64,000 nucleotides of DNA from Halomonas sp. I5-271120 (GCF_030553075.1 NZ_CP130702.1:1-64000); one strand, 5' to 3'; numbered from the stretch's first letter, positions 1-10,200 are shown. Numbers and translations: made by a program. The notes: generated by a model from the letters alone, not told the origin.

Positions 1-123
1 AGCCACCCGGAGCTGGTTATACCGGGGCAGCGGAAAGTCGACACCCTGAAGGGCTGGCTTCATCAGCTCAACGTCCTGGAGCGGGCGAGGCAGGGGTATC
101 GCGAATTCGAGAGCACTAGCTAG
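1..123 (+). CDS. C-terminal fragment of an unrecognised protein
   Basis: An open frame runs from the window edge to a TAG stop and gives the last 40 residues of a protein. The tail is mixed charged and polar and ends in EFESTS. No motif is recognisable and the start lies outside the window. A hairpin follows immediately, which supports a true gene end. Confidence 0.5.
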   Translation, partial: SHPELVIPGQRKVDTLKGWLHQLNVLERARQGYREFESTS

Positions 124-131
124 AACCAAAA

Positions 132-161
132 CGCCCCGACGCACGACTGGCGATCGGGGCG
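132..161 (+). terminator. Hairpin after the first partial gene
   Basis: Inverted repeat CGCCCCGA ... TCGGGGCG (8-bp stem, 14-nt loop) lies just after the stop at 123. It is not followed by a clear T-run. It sits between two convergent genes, so it may act as a weak terminator for either. Confidence 0.4.
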
Positions 162-194
162 ATTTCCTGGCTTCGCATCAGGAGCGGCCTACTC

Positions 195-1313
195 TTACGC
201 TAGCGCGTCACCCTCTTCCGCTGGGGCCTCTTCATCCTCACCAGCTCGCGCCTCATTCGTATCCTCGATCTCGTCGTTTGCTGCTGGCGCCGGCTCACGT
301 TGATCCATCTCGTCCTCTGTCGCCAGGCTCTCCTGCGAGGCGTTGTCATCGATGCCTACAAGATCCTCCTCATCAAGGCTTGCTTCGCCGAGATAGGTCC
401 GCAGCTCATCGATTACATGCGCAATCAGGCCGTAGGTCACAACACATTGGGCCTCGTAATTGAGCCGCTTGGCCTCCTGAAGATCATCTGTATCCGCCTT
501 GGGAGTCTCCGCCCAAGGCTTGATGGATTTCAGCACCAGCCCATTGGTCAGCACGAACTCACCCACCTCCTCCACGCCGAAACGCGCTTCGGTGCAGATC
601 CGCCCCTGATCCAGGCATGCCTCGACTTCGGGAGTAGGCCCCATCTTGCCGATATCCTCTCCCGCATCGGGTGCTTCGGTTTCAAAGGCTAGCTGCGCCT
701 TGTCGAAGGTCACCGTGGAGGAGTCTTCCCGCCCAACCATCTTGCATGAGCCGGAGAACTGCCAGTGCGCCGGGTCCGGCCTCCCCTGCCCCAGCCAGCG
801 TGTCAGGGCCTCGGCCGCTGACTCCTGTGTGGCCAACGGCACGACGCGAAGTGTCCCCAGCGTCGCCCTTAGGGTATTCAGGATGTCTTCGATCTTCTTT
901 TCGGAACTGGCATCAATGACCAGCAGGCTGCGTTCACGATCGCACCACACATCCACCTGCTCCGATACCTGGTGTGACTGCGACAGAAGATGAGCGCGAA
1001 CCGTCTCCTTGATTTCACGCTTCTCTGCATCGGCGAGTTTTCGGTCGTGCTTCTCTTCGGCCTCTGCGATCTTCAGGTCCGTTTCTCGCTTCACCACCTT
1101 GGCCGGCAACACAACCTTGGTCAGCTCAACACTGAACATGCACAAGCGATTCGCTTCCAAGGCATAGTCTTCGCCGGCAACAGGCGGGCGAAATCCAATG
1201 TGCTTCTCTTCGCCGAACTGGCAGCGCCGTGAAGGGGACTCTTCCAACATCTCGGCAAGGGCTGGGGTATCGGGAATATCGCTGAATAAACAGTAGGTCG
1301 TCGCGTTCTTCAT
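195..1313 (-). CDS. rdgC: RdgC-like recombination-associated protein
   Basis: This 372-aa protein aligns along its length with RdgC, a ring-forming DNA-binding protein that modulates RecA-dependent recombination. Recognisable blocks are the N-terminal LFSDIPDTPALAEML region, the segment around VDVWCDRERSLLVIDASSEKKIEDIL (in E. coli [23 protein letters not shown]) and the following LGTLRVVPL. An extra acidic C-terminal tail of about 50 residues is not in E. coli RdgC. The start is the ATG at 1313, because AGGAG lies 8 nt upstream; the open frame continues further upstream without such a site. It is divergent from the gene at 1484. Together with umuDC and recA in this window it suggests a plasmid recombination kit. 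The family call is confident; its role on the plasmid is inferred. Confidence 0.85.
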   Translation of the reverse strand: MKNATTYCLFSDIPDTPALAEMLEESPSRRCQFGEEKHIGFRPPVAGEDYALEANRLCMFSVELTKVVLPAKVVKRETDLKIAEAEEKHDRKLADAEKREIKETVRAHLLSQSHQVSEQVDVWCDRERSLLVIDASSEKKIEDILNTLRATLGTLRVVPLATQESAAEALTRWLGQGRPDPAHWQFSGSCKMVGREDSSTVTFDKAQLAFETEAPDAGEDIGKMGPTPEVEACLDQGRICTEARFGVEEVGEFVLTNGLVLKSIKPWAETPKADTDDLQEAKRLNYEAQCVVTYGLIAHVIDELRTYLGEASLDEEDLVGIDDNASQESLATEDEMDQREPAPAANDEIEDTNEARAGEDEEAPAEEGDALA

Positions 1314-1379
1314 GAGGGAGCTCCTTGTTGTACTACTACACGCTACTGCTTCCCTCCTCCCCTGCTGGGGGCGTTTCGC

Positions 1380-1395
1380 GCCAAAAAACGGCCGA
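1380..1395 (+). promoter_or_regulatory. Candidate operator, A-tract motif copy 1
   Basis: GCCAAAAAACGGCCG lies in the divergent promoter region between rdgC and the gene at 1484. It shares GCCAAAAAACGGC with a copy at 28069 and is close to copies at 4788 and 25165. GC-rich half-sites around an A-tract are what I recall for operators of FlhDC-type transfer activators (AcaCD), so it is a candidate target of the pair at 11774-12841. Function is inferred. Confidence 0.4.
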
Positions 1396-1483
1396 CTTGT
1401 GGTCCCTTCGCAAAGTTGGGTTCTGAATCCCGCCGATATCCGTATCATTAGGAACGTGTGCGAGAATCCAGGGAGTCAACATC

Positions 1484-2695
1484 ATGGCCTACATGCCTAG
1501 CCAGGCGGCGGTTCGGCAGCCCCGCCAACAAGGGATATACGATCAGAACGTCCTGATCCGAGTCGATTCGGTCGATGTGCAGAATCAGATGCTGGTGGGA
1601 GAAGTGGTTCCCACTACCTCTTCCTCACTGCCCCAACAAGCCATAAAAGTGCAGATGGACCTTCAGGCGCTTAGCACGCCTGAACGAGACCGCCTTGGGC
1701 AACGGGCGCGTGGCAGCTTCTTTGGCGGTAAGATCGATCAGCGGACAGCATCGCACTGTCGGCAGAACCCGATGATCGTTGCCCAAAGTGCGCGAACCGA
1801 TCCCAACAAACCGGGGATTCTATTTGCCCGCTGGCTGGTCAACATGGGCCAGCAAAATCGCGTCCTTCATGGCCGGGCCAGCCTGATCACACGCCTCGAG
1901 CATCAACATGACGGCGGTCCCAATATCGCCAAGGTGAAGCGCATCCGAATGTGGATGCCCAGCCTGATCGATCTGAACACCCAGCGTCAGGTGGACGGGG
2001 TGCGTCAGCGCCTCGCCAGCGGGGCGCGGAAAAGCCAGCTTCCACGCGACACCATCGATCCGGAATCGCAGAAGCCGATCATTGGCGCGTCCATGCGTCG
2101 CTATGCATTTTCCCTGGTCGCGCTGGCAGCCGATGGGCAGACCGTCCTGGAGCGTTCACCGGTCTTCTCTAGCTATGTTCCCGAGAACGGCTACCCCGAC
2201 TACGTGCCGGAACAGCTGCGATATGTGGAGCGTCAGGGGGAAACGGTGCCTCGCCCGATCCCGGTCGATGAATCCTTTTTCGATCAGAGCTGCCAAGGCT
2301 TTCGGGAATACCTGCAGGCTCAAGGATATGGCCAGGACACGCGTGTCGCGATTGCCCTGGCATGCGATCTGATGCCAGCGCAGGAATCTGGCATGCAGAC
2401 ACAGCGGCCCTTCACCCCCACCAATGGGGAGCGCTACGCCAAGGCCCACACTTTTGCTCAGGATGGCTGGCGGCTGGCAGCCGCAGAAGACAGCCAGCGC
2501 GAATCACATGTCGCGGTGGTCGATATCATCATGGCGCTGTCCCCGCAGAACAAAAGCGTCAACGACTACGTCAACCAAGCCGTAATCAGCTACCCGCTGG
2601 AAGGCAGCTTCCTGCACCATGTCCAGTTTCAGGGAGACCCTCTGCTGATACCGGATCTGATGAATGATGCGATCACTCCGGAGATGGCCAGCTGA
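1484..2695 (+). CDS. Unrecognised 403-aa plasmid protein
   Basis: I do not recognise a family. The product is soluble, with no signal peptide or membrane segment. It has a basic, Gln-rich N-terminus (about residues 1-20), an Arg-rich middle and a C-terminal half with a few Cys. The phrase GILFARWLVNM and a reference-like mix of beta-prone stretches suggest a compact globular protein. The ATG at 1484 has GGGAG 8 nt upstream. It is divergent from rdgC and heads a run of three plus-strand genes (1484, 2772, 3146) with short gaps. A candidate operator (1380) lies about 90 bp upstream, so it may be controlled by the FlhDC-like activator. No function is assigned. Confidence 0.7.
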   Translation: MAYMPSQAAVRQPRQQGIYDQNVLIRVDSVDVQNQMLVGEVVPTTSSSLPQQAIKVQMDLQALSTPERDRLGQRARGSFFGGKIDQRTASHCRQNPMIVAQSARTDPNKPGILFARWLVNMGQQNRVLHGRASLITRLEHQHDGGPNIAKVKRIRMWMPSLIDLNTQRQVDGVRQRLASGARKSQLPRDTIDPESQKPIIGASMRRYAFSLVALAADGQTVLERSPVFSSYVPENGYPDYVPEQLRYVERQGETVPRPIPVDESFFDQSCQGFREYLQAQGYGQDTRVAIALACDLMPAQESGMQTQRPFTPTNGERYAKAHTFAQDGWRLAAAEDSQRESHVAVVDIIMALSPQNKSVNDYVNQAVISYPLEGSFLHHVQFQGDPLLIPDLMNDAITPEMAS

Positions 2696-2771
2696 TCGCC
2701 CCCAGCCCCTGCTTCTGAATACAGGAGCGGGGGCCTTGCAAGGAATCCCCATAATCTACAGGAGCTCATTA

Positions 2772-3131
2772 ATGCCATCTAACACCGCGAGAGCGCTACT
2801 GGCCCTCGCCCTCGGCACCCTCCCCATGCTCGCTATGGCGCAGGAAGCATCGGAAAATCCTAACGGGATCGACAAAGTAGACTTCACTCGGGAGATGACG
2901 ACACTACCCGAGTTGCCCTCGCGGTTTCACTGCGAGCAACTGGTCGCAGATAGTGGTGCAGACAATGAGGCGTTCAATCGCTGCATGAGAATGGAGGAAA
3001 CGGCGTACAACGAGCTGCAGGACTCCTTCATGAACTATCCGGACCAAGCCAGAACTCTCTGTGGCAACTCGATCCTAGGGATGGACATGGGGTATATGGG
3101 GCTTCGCCATTGCCTGGAACGAACTGACTAA
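2772..3131 (+). CDS. Small exported protein with four cysteines
   Basis: The 119-aa product begins with a typical Sec signal peptide (MPSNTARALLALALGTLPMLAMA, cleavage about residue 23). The mature part is acidic and has four Cys (in FHCEQL, NRCMRM, TLCGNS and RHCLER), which could form two disulfides in the periplasm. The open frame extends upstream, but the ATG at 2772 has AGGAG 8 nt before it and places the signal peptide correctly. It lies between two other unrecognised genes on the same strand. No family is recognised. Confidence 0.7.
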   Translation: MPSNTARALLALALGTLPMLAMAQEASENPNGIDKVDFTREMTTLPELPSRFHCEQLVADSGADNEAFNRCMRMEETAYNELQDSFMNYPDQARTLCGNSILGMDMGYMGLRHCLERTD

Positions 3132-3145
3132 CAAGGAAGGCAGAA

Positions 3146-4036
3146 ATGACACGGGCAGCAGTGTTTACGCAAGTAGAATCGGTTTCTCCCTCACTGGAGT
3201 ATGCCGACATTGTCTTCGGAGATACCTCACGTATCGACCGAAGCGGTCGTATTCGCGTCACCTTGCCCGTGTTGGATGAGCCCCTAGCAGGCTATGCCGG
3301 CGCTATCGCTGAGCTGGAAGCGCTGAAGGCCATCATCGCTAACCCGTGGCGATTGGCGGAAGACTACCATGCCCACGAAAAGCCCGGCTCTGTTGGTATC
3401 GCCTGGAACCAGCGCACCCTGAACGTAATCCAGGTCTCGCAAGGGGCGACGCGGAAGGCACTACTGGCGGTCATCGGTGAATCCGCGAAGGATCATCCCG
3501 CGAAACCGTTCGCGAAGTGGGGGAAGTTCTGGCTGGAGGGCGCCAAGGTGAGAGTCGGCAAGCGCCTAGATGCCTATCAGCAAGAGGCGCTGGCACGATA
3601 CAGCAATGCTTATGCGATCGAAGCGTCAACGAGTCGTGAGAATCGCGTCATGAGCCCCGTTGCTGGCCCCATCGAGCTTAGTGAACATGCGCTTGAGCAA
3701 TACGCCGCCCGATCGGGCTTCATTGGCAACACGGCCGCGGCCAACAACAGCCCGATCCCGGTACAGCAACACAGCCCGGGGAGCTTTTCCCTGTCGCTGT
3801 CCCGATGGCTGCTGAAGGAGAATCTCAGCAAGCTGCGCTTGTCCCAGGCCGTGACCAAGCGAAAAGAAAAACGCTACCTGTCCCCTTCCGAATACTGGGG
3901 TGTCCCGGAGCAGCTGTTCCGCTTCACGCTTGTACCGATCGGCAACGATGTCAGGCGTCTTGTGACGGTTTATGTCCGACAAAGACCAGTCGGCATGGAT
4001 CCAGAAGAAACCTTAGAAGGCGCGCAAGTTCACTGA
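3146..4036 (+). CDS. Unrecognised 296-aa protein
   Basis: The start at 3146 has an AAGGAAGG ribosome site and lies 14 nt after the preceding stop, so the two are probably co-transcribed. The N-terminal half is acidic and helical (VLDEPLAGYAGAIAELEALKAII). The C-terminal 120 residues carry ELSEHALEQYAARSG, a basic stretch (VTKRKEKRYLSP) and a beta-rich end (FRFTLVPIGNDVRRLVTVYVR). No membrane segments are present. The C-terminal layout vaguely resembles small toxin-like or nuclease folds, but no catalytic motif is visible and no function is assigned. Confidence 0.65.
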   Translation: MTRAAVFTQVESVSPSLEYADIVFGDTSRIDRSGRIRVTLPVLDEPLAGYAGAIAELEALKAIIANPWRLAEDYHAHEKPGSVGIAWNQRTLNVIQVSQGATRKALLAVIGESAKDHPAKPFAKWGKFWLEGAKVRVGKRLDAYQQEALARYSNAYAIEASTSRENRVMSPVAGPIELSEHALEQYAARSGFIGNTAAANNSPIPVQQHSPGSFSLSLSRWLLKENLSKLRLSQAVTKRKEKRYLSPSEYWGVPEQLFRFTLVPIGNDVRRLVTVYVRQRPVGMDPEETLEGAQVH

Positions 4037-4052
4037 GAAGACCACGAAGCCT

Positions 4053-4475
4053 TCAGTCGATGACGACCTTCCAGGCATCGACTTCATAAGCACCGTATTG
4101 GCGTTCCCATTTCTGAATGATCTTCGTCGTATCTACTGCGATTTCAGCCTCACCAGAATAGGGGTTCACGCAGACATAGCGCCGAGCCCCCTCCCCGTGA
4201 AAGAAACTCCGTAGCCGCTCTGCTGTACGCAAACGGCGAACGGACATCACATGGCTGCCTTTGTGTCGTACCAGCATTTCAACCAGCTGATCGAGTGTCA
4301 GGTCATGCTTCTGAAGCGTCTCTGATACTTTTCGGAGAAAGATAGAGACCCCTCTCTCGTCCAGCGAATAGACATGAGCCAGCGCCTTAGCGGCTAGCTC
4401 CACTGGGCGTTCCTTGCCACTAGCGTCTCGAATCATAGGCCCATCCTGATGCCCATTTAAAAAATGTTCAGACAT
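4053..4475 (-). CDS. Unrecognised 140-aa protein
   Basis: The chosen start (MSEHFLNGH) has GAGG 6 nt upstream; an in-frame ATG at 4532 would add 19 residues without a comparable site. The protein is mostly helical, with a segment of paired charged residues (LRKVSETLQKHDLTLDQLVEMLVRHKG), then RRLRTAERLRSFFHGEGARRYVCVNPYSGEAEIAVDT and a Trp-containing C-terminus. It converges on the gene ending at 4036. No family is recognised. Confidence 0.55.
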   Translation of the reverse strand: MSEHFLNGHQDGPMIRDASGKERPVELAAKALAHVYSLDERGVSIFLRKVSETLQKHDLTLDQLVEMLVRHKGSHVMSVRRLRTAERLRSFFHGEGARRYVCVNPYSGEAEIAVDTTKIIQKWERQYGAYEVDAWKVVID

Positions 4476-4578
4476 TGTAGCCTCGATCGGCCTACGAATG
4501 GGAACGTGCGGGTTAATAGCGGCGTTATCCACCCAATACCCCTATATCGTCTAATTGAAATTCTGTCGCAACCAAAAC

Positions 4579-4758
4579 CTATCTAATTTTGGACATTACG
4601 GTGAAAAGGCCCAAGCTGCGAGCAATGCACATGGCGTGCATAAAAAAAACATTATTTATAACCAAGACGAAGGTCGCCGGCATCACTAATACCACATTGT
4701 ACACATAAGCACGGGCTGACTCACCAGCAACCATTGACATGGACTTGAGCAAGGTCAT
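4579..4758 (-). CDS. Small membrane protein, 59 aa
   Basis: A short frame starts at an ATG with a strong GGAGG site 5 nt upstream. The middle of the product is very hydrophobic (about residues 20-45, VVLVMPATFVLVINNVFFMH), enough for one or two membrane spans. The upstream extension of this frame has no ribosome site and is Cys/Lys-rich, so it is left out. It is divergent from traF, and a candidate operator (4788) lies between them. In conjugative elements this position could suit a small entry-exclusion or regulatory membrane protein, but that is speculation. Confidence 0.45.
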   Translation of the reverse strand: MTLLKSMSMVAGESARAYVYNVVLVMPATFVLVINNVFFMHAMCIARSLGLFTVMSKIR

Positions 4759-4787
4759 GGCATCCTCCGGCTGAACCCGCAAAGTCC

Positions 4788-4803
4788 GCCCTTTTTTGGC
4801 GCC
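4788..4803. promoter_or_regulatory. Candidate operator upstream of traF, motif copy 2
   Basis: GCCCTTTTTTGGCGCC (complement GGCGCCAAAAAAGGGC) is a quasi-palindrome ending 35 nt before the first possible traF start and 68 nt before the second. It matches the motif at 1380, 25165 and 28069 in the opposite orientation. The position suits an activator site for the traFHG operon. Confidence 0.45.
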
Positions 4804-4838
4804 CTTCGGCCGGCAGCATCTGAGGCCCTTTTCGTAGC

Positions 4839-5897
4839 ATGAAGGCAAATTGCACGAATGGCGCCTTCCCCATGTCACGCTTACTCAACACCCGCTACAC
4901 AAAGACGATATGTGCTGCCGCGGTCGCGGCAGTGACAACATCGCTTGCCCTCTCACTTGCCAGTAGCCCTGCGCACGCTCAGCAGAGCTTCTGGGACAAC
5001 CAGGATGAAGGCTGGTTCTTCTATGAGCCGGATCCTGTTCCGGAAGAGGAGCCAGAAGAAAAGCCTCCCGAGGTGAAGCCGGTTGTCATCCCCCCGCCAG
5101 ACTCGAAGAAGCCAGAAGAACCCCCTGAGCCTGAGGAACCTGCCTACCTCTCGGCACAGTGGCTGAAAGAGAATCTGCCGCGCTACCACCGTGCTGCGCT
5201 CGACAACCCGACGGATGTGGAGACGGTTGCAGTGTATGCCTACCTGAAGCGCGTCGCCCTGGATAAGGCCGAGCAGTTCACCAGGACCTATCAGGATGCC
5301 CTGCTGAAGTATCCGGTGCTTGATGAAAACACCAATCGCTCGACTGCCTCTTTCGCCTCCAAGGCACTCGATGATGCAGCCAAGGAAGCCTCAGCCCGTC
5401 TGCTCCGCACGATCGGCGAGCGCACCCTTGGCCTCTTCTTCTTCTACGAAGAGGACTGCGCCGCCTGCATTGATCAGACGCGCCCCCTGGACTGGGTGAG
5501 GCGCAAGAGCGGTTTCGATGTCCAGCCGATCTCGCTCGATGGTAGCCCCCTCCCCGTCACCGGCTTTGAAAACTACGTCGTCGATGAAGGCCAATCCGAC
5601 ATGCTCGGGATCGTGACAACCCCCGCGATCTATCTGGTTATCGACAGCAAGACCATCGTCTCTGTCGGTCAGGGGGGCATCGCTGCAGATGATCTTGCGG
5701 AAGCTGTTATCGACCAGGCCCGGATGAATAACGTCATCAGCGATGCCGAATTCCAAGAAACACAGAACAGCAAGATGAATCCTCTCGGCCAAAGCTTCGA
5801 ACAAATGCTTAAGGCCAAACCTACACAGCCCGATGAGCGCGGCTACATCGAGCCCAATGACATGTTCGAACTGATCAAGGGAGAAATCAGCGGATGA
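4839..5897 (+). CDS. traF: TraF-like conjugative pilus assembly protein
   Basis: The protein (352 aa; 341 if it begins at the second ATG, 4872) has a signal peptide ending SSPAHA, then an acidic Pro/Glu-rich linker (about residues 55-105) and a C-terminal thioredoxin-like domain. The family signature FFFYEEDCAACIDQ is present, with Cys207-x-x-Cys210. F plasmid TraF lacks this CxxC, while SXT/IncC-type relatives keep it, so a disulfide role in the periplasm is plausible. TraF acts in F-type pilus assembly and mating-pair formation. The stop overlaps the traH start by 4 nt. Neither start has a strong ribosome site; both give an intact signal peptide. Confidence 0.88.
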   Translation: MKANCTNGAFPMSRLLNTRYTKTICAAAVAAVTTSLALSLASSPAHAQQSFWDNQDEGWFFYEPDPVPEEEPEEKPPEVKPVVIPPPDSKKPEEPPEPEEPAYLSAQWLKENLPRYHRAALDNPTDVETVAVYAYLKRVALDKAEQFTRTYQDALLKYPVLDENTNRSTASFASKALDDAAKEASARLLRTIGERTLGLFFFYEEDCAACIDQTRPLDWVRRKSGFDVQPISLDGSPLPVTGFENYVVDEGQSDMLGIVTTPAIYLVIDSKTIVSVGQGGIAADDLAEAVIDQARMNNVISDAEFQETQNSKMNPLGQSFEQMLKAKPTQPDERGYIEPNDMFELIKGEISG

Positions 5898-7273
5898 TAC
5901 GTCTGAAAAAGCTCACTCTGGCCGTGGCGCTAGGGAGTGCCCTGATGGGCGGTACGATAACGGCCAATGCGTCAATGGACGATTCGCTGGGTGGCGTCTT
6001 TGACAGCATGATGACCAACACGACTGAACCAGGTGCTTATGAATCAACGCGTCGTGGCTTGCTGTCTGGCGGCAGGTTTTCAGCACGAACAAATATAGAG
6101 CGGGCAAACCTCGCCTATATAGAGCCACCGGCGGTCTCAGCTGGTTGTGGCGGGATTGATATATTCGGGGGCTCTTTTTCATTCGTCAATAAAGATCAGC
6201 TGATTCAGCTTGCACGATCTACGGCTCAAAACGCTGCTGGTTTGCTATTCGAAGTAGCGCTCAAGCAAATGTCCGCTGAGCTGGCAGACTCTGTCACGAA
6301 GTTCCTGCAGAAAATACAGGAAATGAACGACAGCATGCTCGACTCTTGCAAGATGGCAAGAGGTCTCATGTTCCATGACGAACCCAACCCATTGACTGAC
6401 ACGGCTAAGGCTGCAGCAGGCGTCGTGACAGCTGGAGCCGGTGTTTTCAATGATGCATTTTCCGGTTTGAACTCGGGTAATGAAGCTTCTGAATCTGTAG
6501 ACGATGGTGCTGCCGGCGAGGAAGTAAAGAAGACGCAATTCGGCAACCCACTGTGGACTGCTATGCAAAAAAGCAATGTTCAGCCGCTCTGGGGGAGTGA
6601 TACCGATGGGTTCATGGAGAACATATTGTCTCTTACCGGATTTGAGGTTTATTCCGGCGAGAACACAACAGAAGAAGGCAATGTTAAGCCTCAGATTATG
6701 CCACATACGATAAGCCTCATTGATTATGTGGAAGGTGGTAATTTGCAGCGTTACTCCTGCACTGACGATGAGTGTGCTGAGTACGATGTTGCAAACGAAG
6801 ACGTTGAAGGCCTGAAAGACAGAATTGTGAAAGCCTTTCTCGGTGAAGATGGAAAAGTGGGCCTGATCGCACGTATTCGCTTGGCTGATGGGTCTGGTGA
6901 TGTAGTTGATGATGCTGAAATTATAATGGCACTTCCTAATAGTGTTTCGGCCATTCTGACAAGTTTGGCAGAAAAAAGTGAGGCTGGGGCAAGGGCATAC
7001 ATAAATGACAACGCAAACGCTCTCGGTTTAGCAGGCGCCTATACGCTTCAGAAAGAATTTATTAATAAGGCCAAAGCGGCTATTGCCGGGTCGAACCATA
7101 TGTACGCCGAGAACATGGCCAACATGGTTGCTGATGCCGAGGCGAGATTGAACGCTGAATACCGGGTTGCCAAGGACCAATATGGAAGTATCACTGGACT
7201 GATTGAGAGAGGAAAAATGCTGCTTGAGGCAACCAGAAACCCATACGACGGCATGTTGCCCGGTTACGAGTAG
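5894..7273 (+). CDS. traH: TraH-like conjugative pilus assembly protein
   Basis: The 459-aa product has a signal peptide (cleavage about residue 26) and the TraH hallmark SAGCGGIDIFGGSFSF (Cys85), followed by KDQLIQLARSTAQNAAGLLFEVALKQM. TraH is a periplasmic/outer-membrane-associated F-type mating-pair formation protein. It is translationally coupled to traF and lies 12 bp before traG, an order shared with F and SXT/R391 elements. The middle (about residues 165-220) is more variable. From here to 11 kb the DNA is visibly more AT-rich than the 25-50 kb region. Confidence 0.9.
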   Translation: MIRLKKLTLAVALGSALMGGTITANASMDDSLGGVFDSMMTNTTEPGAYESTRRGLLSGGRFSARTNIERANLAYIEPPAVSAGCGGIDIFGGSFSFVNKDQLIQLARSTAQNAAGLLFEVALKQMSAELADSVTKFLQKIQEMNDSMLDSCKMARGLMFHDEPNPLTDTAKAAAGVVTAGAGVFNDAFSGLNSGNEASESVDDGAAGEEVKKTQFGNPLWTAMQKSNVQPLWGSDTDGFMENILSLTGFEVYSGENTTEEGNVKPQIMPHTISLIDYVEGGNLQRYSCTDDECAEYDVANEDVEGLKDRIVKAFLGEDGKVGLIARIRLADGSGDVVDDAEIIMALPNSVSAILTSLAEKSEAGARAYINDNANALGLAGAYTLQKEFINKAKAAIAGSNHMYAENMANMVADAEARLNAEYRVAKDQYGSITGLIERGKMLLEATRNPYDGMLPGYE

Positions 7274-7285
7274 TAAGGGGAAGAT

Positions 7286-10200
7286 ATGGATTTTACAATT
7301 TACTCTATCGGCTCCAGTGAATTCTTGACCGAAGTCTTGAACGGAGTCGCGATGATTACTGGTACTGGCGACATAGGACGTGTCGCCAGTATAGGCTTTG
7401 TTTTGTTTGTCATGTGGACTGGCGTCAAATACATGATGAACCCTCAGCAAGGTGTGGCTTGGGGCCAAGCTTTGGCCGGCTTTTTGATGTACTCCTGTAT
7501 GTTTGGTCCTACGGTCACCGTTTATGTGGAAGATGTATATTCTGGACGTGTCACGGTCACAAATAACGTCCCTGTAGGCCCAGTGGCGGCTGGATCGATC
7601 ATGAGCCAGATAGGGTATGGGCTGACCCAGCTTCAAGAGCAAGGCTATGGGCTAGCAAGTGATTCGGCACGTCTTACGGAAGGCGGATTCGTTGACCCAC
7701 TGAAAACATTGGTGGGCATGCGTAAATCTGAAATCATGAACGCGGCTTTCAGCCATATTGACACCAAAATTGCGGGCAACTCTAAGCATACTCTGTTCAA
7801 TTACTTGCGCGACTGTACAATGCGGAAGCCAAGCCTACAAGGCCAAGATGTATACGATGATATAATGACAGGGCAGCTTCCGGATGCTTTATTCCTAAAT
7901 AATGATTTTTATACGACAGAGGTTTATGTAGGAAGTGGTCCTGAATCAAAAAATTGCCAATCTGCACAAGTCGATATTACTAGAATTTTCGATCGAATGG
8001 AGAAGGACGACACCGCTGAAGTTGTCACCACCATGATTCGTACGGAAAAAAGCAACGAATCGATAGGTCGCCCAAATTCATATCGTTCCCTGGAAGATTT
8101 TTTTAATGGCTTCGCAAACATCTCGGCTAACAACGCCTTAAATCTAATGAGCGCTGCTATAGTTAAGCCGCTGCAAGAAGCCGCTCTCCAAGGTCACTTG
8201 AAGGATGGCATGGATACTGCTGCAGCAACAGCATATGGCCTCTCTATTCAACAGCGTAATGCTCAATGGGCCGCTGAGGGCACTGCTTTTATCGACACTA
8301 TGCGCCCTTTTCTAGCTTATGTAGAAGGCCTGACCTTTGCGATTGCTCCTCTTGCATCGATCATTGTAATTATGGGTGCTGCCGGCATCTCTCTTGTTGG
8401 AAAGTACATGATGCTATTCTTCTGGATCCAGCTTTGGATGCCGATCCTCTCTATCACCAATCTGTACTTGATCCAAGCATCGTCTGATGAATTTAACACT
8501 TTAGCTGGCTCCATCCCTGACTTTAATATGGGATCTTTCTATGCCTACACACAACTAAGTGCTGCTGCCGAAAGCTGGGTAGGGGTTGGCGCCACTATGA
8601 TGGCTGCTACACCTTTTATTTCCCTTTTCGTTGTATCGGGCTCGATGTATACGATGAATGCCCTAGCAGGGAAAATGTCCTCTGCAGATACATTCGATGA
8701 AGGCCGCATCAGCCCTAAGATGGGTAATTCACCTGCAGCACTTTCTGAAGCTCCAGTATTCCAGCATGACCAAACAACTGGATCATCTCACTCTGGGTCT
8801 AGCGCCACGATTCCAGAACTTAGCGCAAGTTCAATAGCCACCCAGGGGAGTAATTCTTCTTTGGCATCTGCAAGGCAATCGCTAGATAAGTTTGACAGCA
8901 CTCTTAGCAACTCTTTAGGCGAGTCTTGGGGAACTGGTCAAAGCCACAGCCTGACTAGAGCAGCAACAAACTCTGACACATTCACTCAGAGTGAAGCATT
9001 CCAGCAGACGAGGAGTGCAGTGCAAGCTACTGCGCAAGAAATGGGTATGTCAGCTGGTGAGGCGACTAAGGCAACCGAGCAGGTGATGTCTGAAATGTCA
9101 GCAGGCCTCTCTTCCGGCAAAGGCATGAGCCCGGCGCGTGTGGGGGCAAGTTTGAGCGCTGCACAAGCAGAAATCCAAGAAACTTCGAACACAACATCTG
9201 CTAGTCAAGCCGAGCGGATGCTCTCAGATCAAGGCTTTTCAGAGTCAACAAGCGTTGGACTTCAATCCGCTTTCGCTCAGTCGGTTAGCGAGCAAGCTCA
9301 AGAAAGTGATAGCTATGGGCTTACATCAGGCCAGAAGAGTGACATCAGCCAAGCCGCGAGCTATGCCGAGTCAGAGAGCGCACAATACTCCGAAGTTCAA
9401 GGGTTCTCGCAATCATTGGGACAACAAAACAGCGTTCCACTTAATGCTGCGGCTAACAAGGTGCTTGAAAACCCAAGTCAAGCTAAATCCGTTAATGATG
9501 CCTATGCGAGCGCTGTCGGTGCCAATCCGGGGCTTGAAACTGCTGCCAAAATGGCTGAGAGCAACTTACAAGGAGTTGGTGTTAATTCTGAAGCTTCCGC
9601 TATGGGAGGAAAGATCGCAGCCTTAACAGGGTCTGGGAATTGGGAAGGATCAAATATGTCTCAATATGAAGATACACTTTCTGGTCTTAACTCCTCAGGT
9701 GTATTCGGAACCATATTCGGCATGAGTCCAGGAGCTACTGGAGGGGTTCCTGAAGCCCCAGCGAGTGGTATTCCGGCTTCACAAGGCTCCGACTTAGGGA
9801 ACCAAAGCCTAAAAGATCAGCCCATTAATGGAGTTTCTTCTACTGCAGAGAGCGTTGAGTCTCAGGCGAAACATGGCCTCAATCAAGATCCCCATGCCGG
9901 ACCAACTCCAACAGATGGCTATAATGCGGCTCATGATGAAAGCACAGCTGATGCTAGAGGGAATATTGCCGATGAATATTCCGAAAATATGCAGTCCCAT
10001 TTGTCGAGAGCGGCTGACCAGCCAGCTTCAACCTCAACAGTTCCTTCACTAGCATCTGATGCTGGGAATGCGGTTGCTGGTATCGGTAACTACCTGGCGC
10101 AGTCAGCCAACTTCGGGAACTGGGGTGATGCACGCGAAAATATCGGCAGAGAAGTCCTTGATTCATTAAAAGGTGATTTTCAGAGCAATGTAGATAGCTA

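Noticed and set aside
278..993. Frames on the plus strand opposite rdgC
   Set aside because: They are shadows of the confidently identified rdgC gene.
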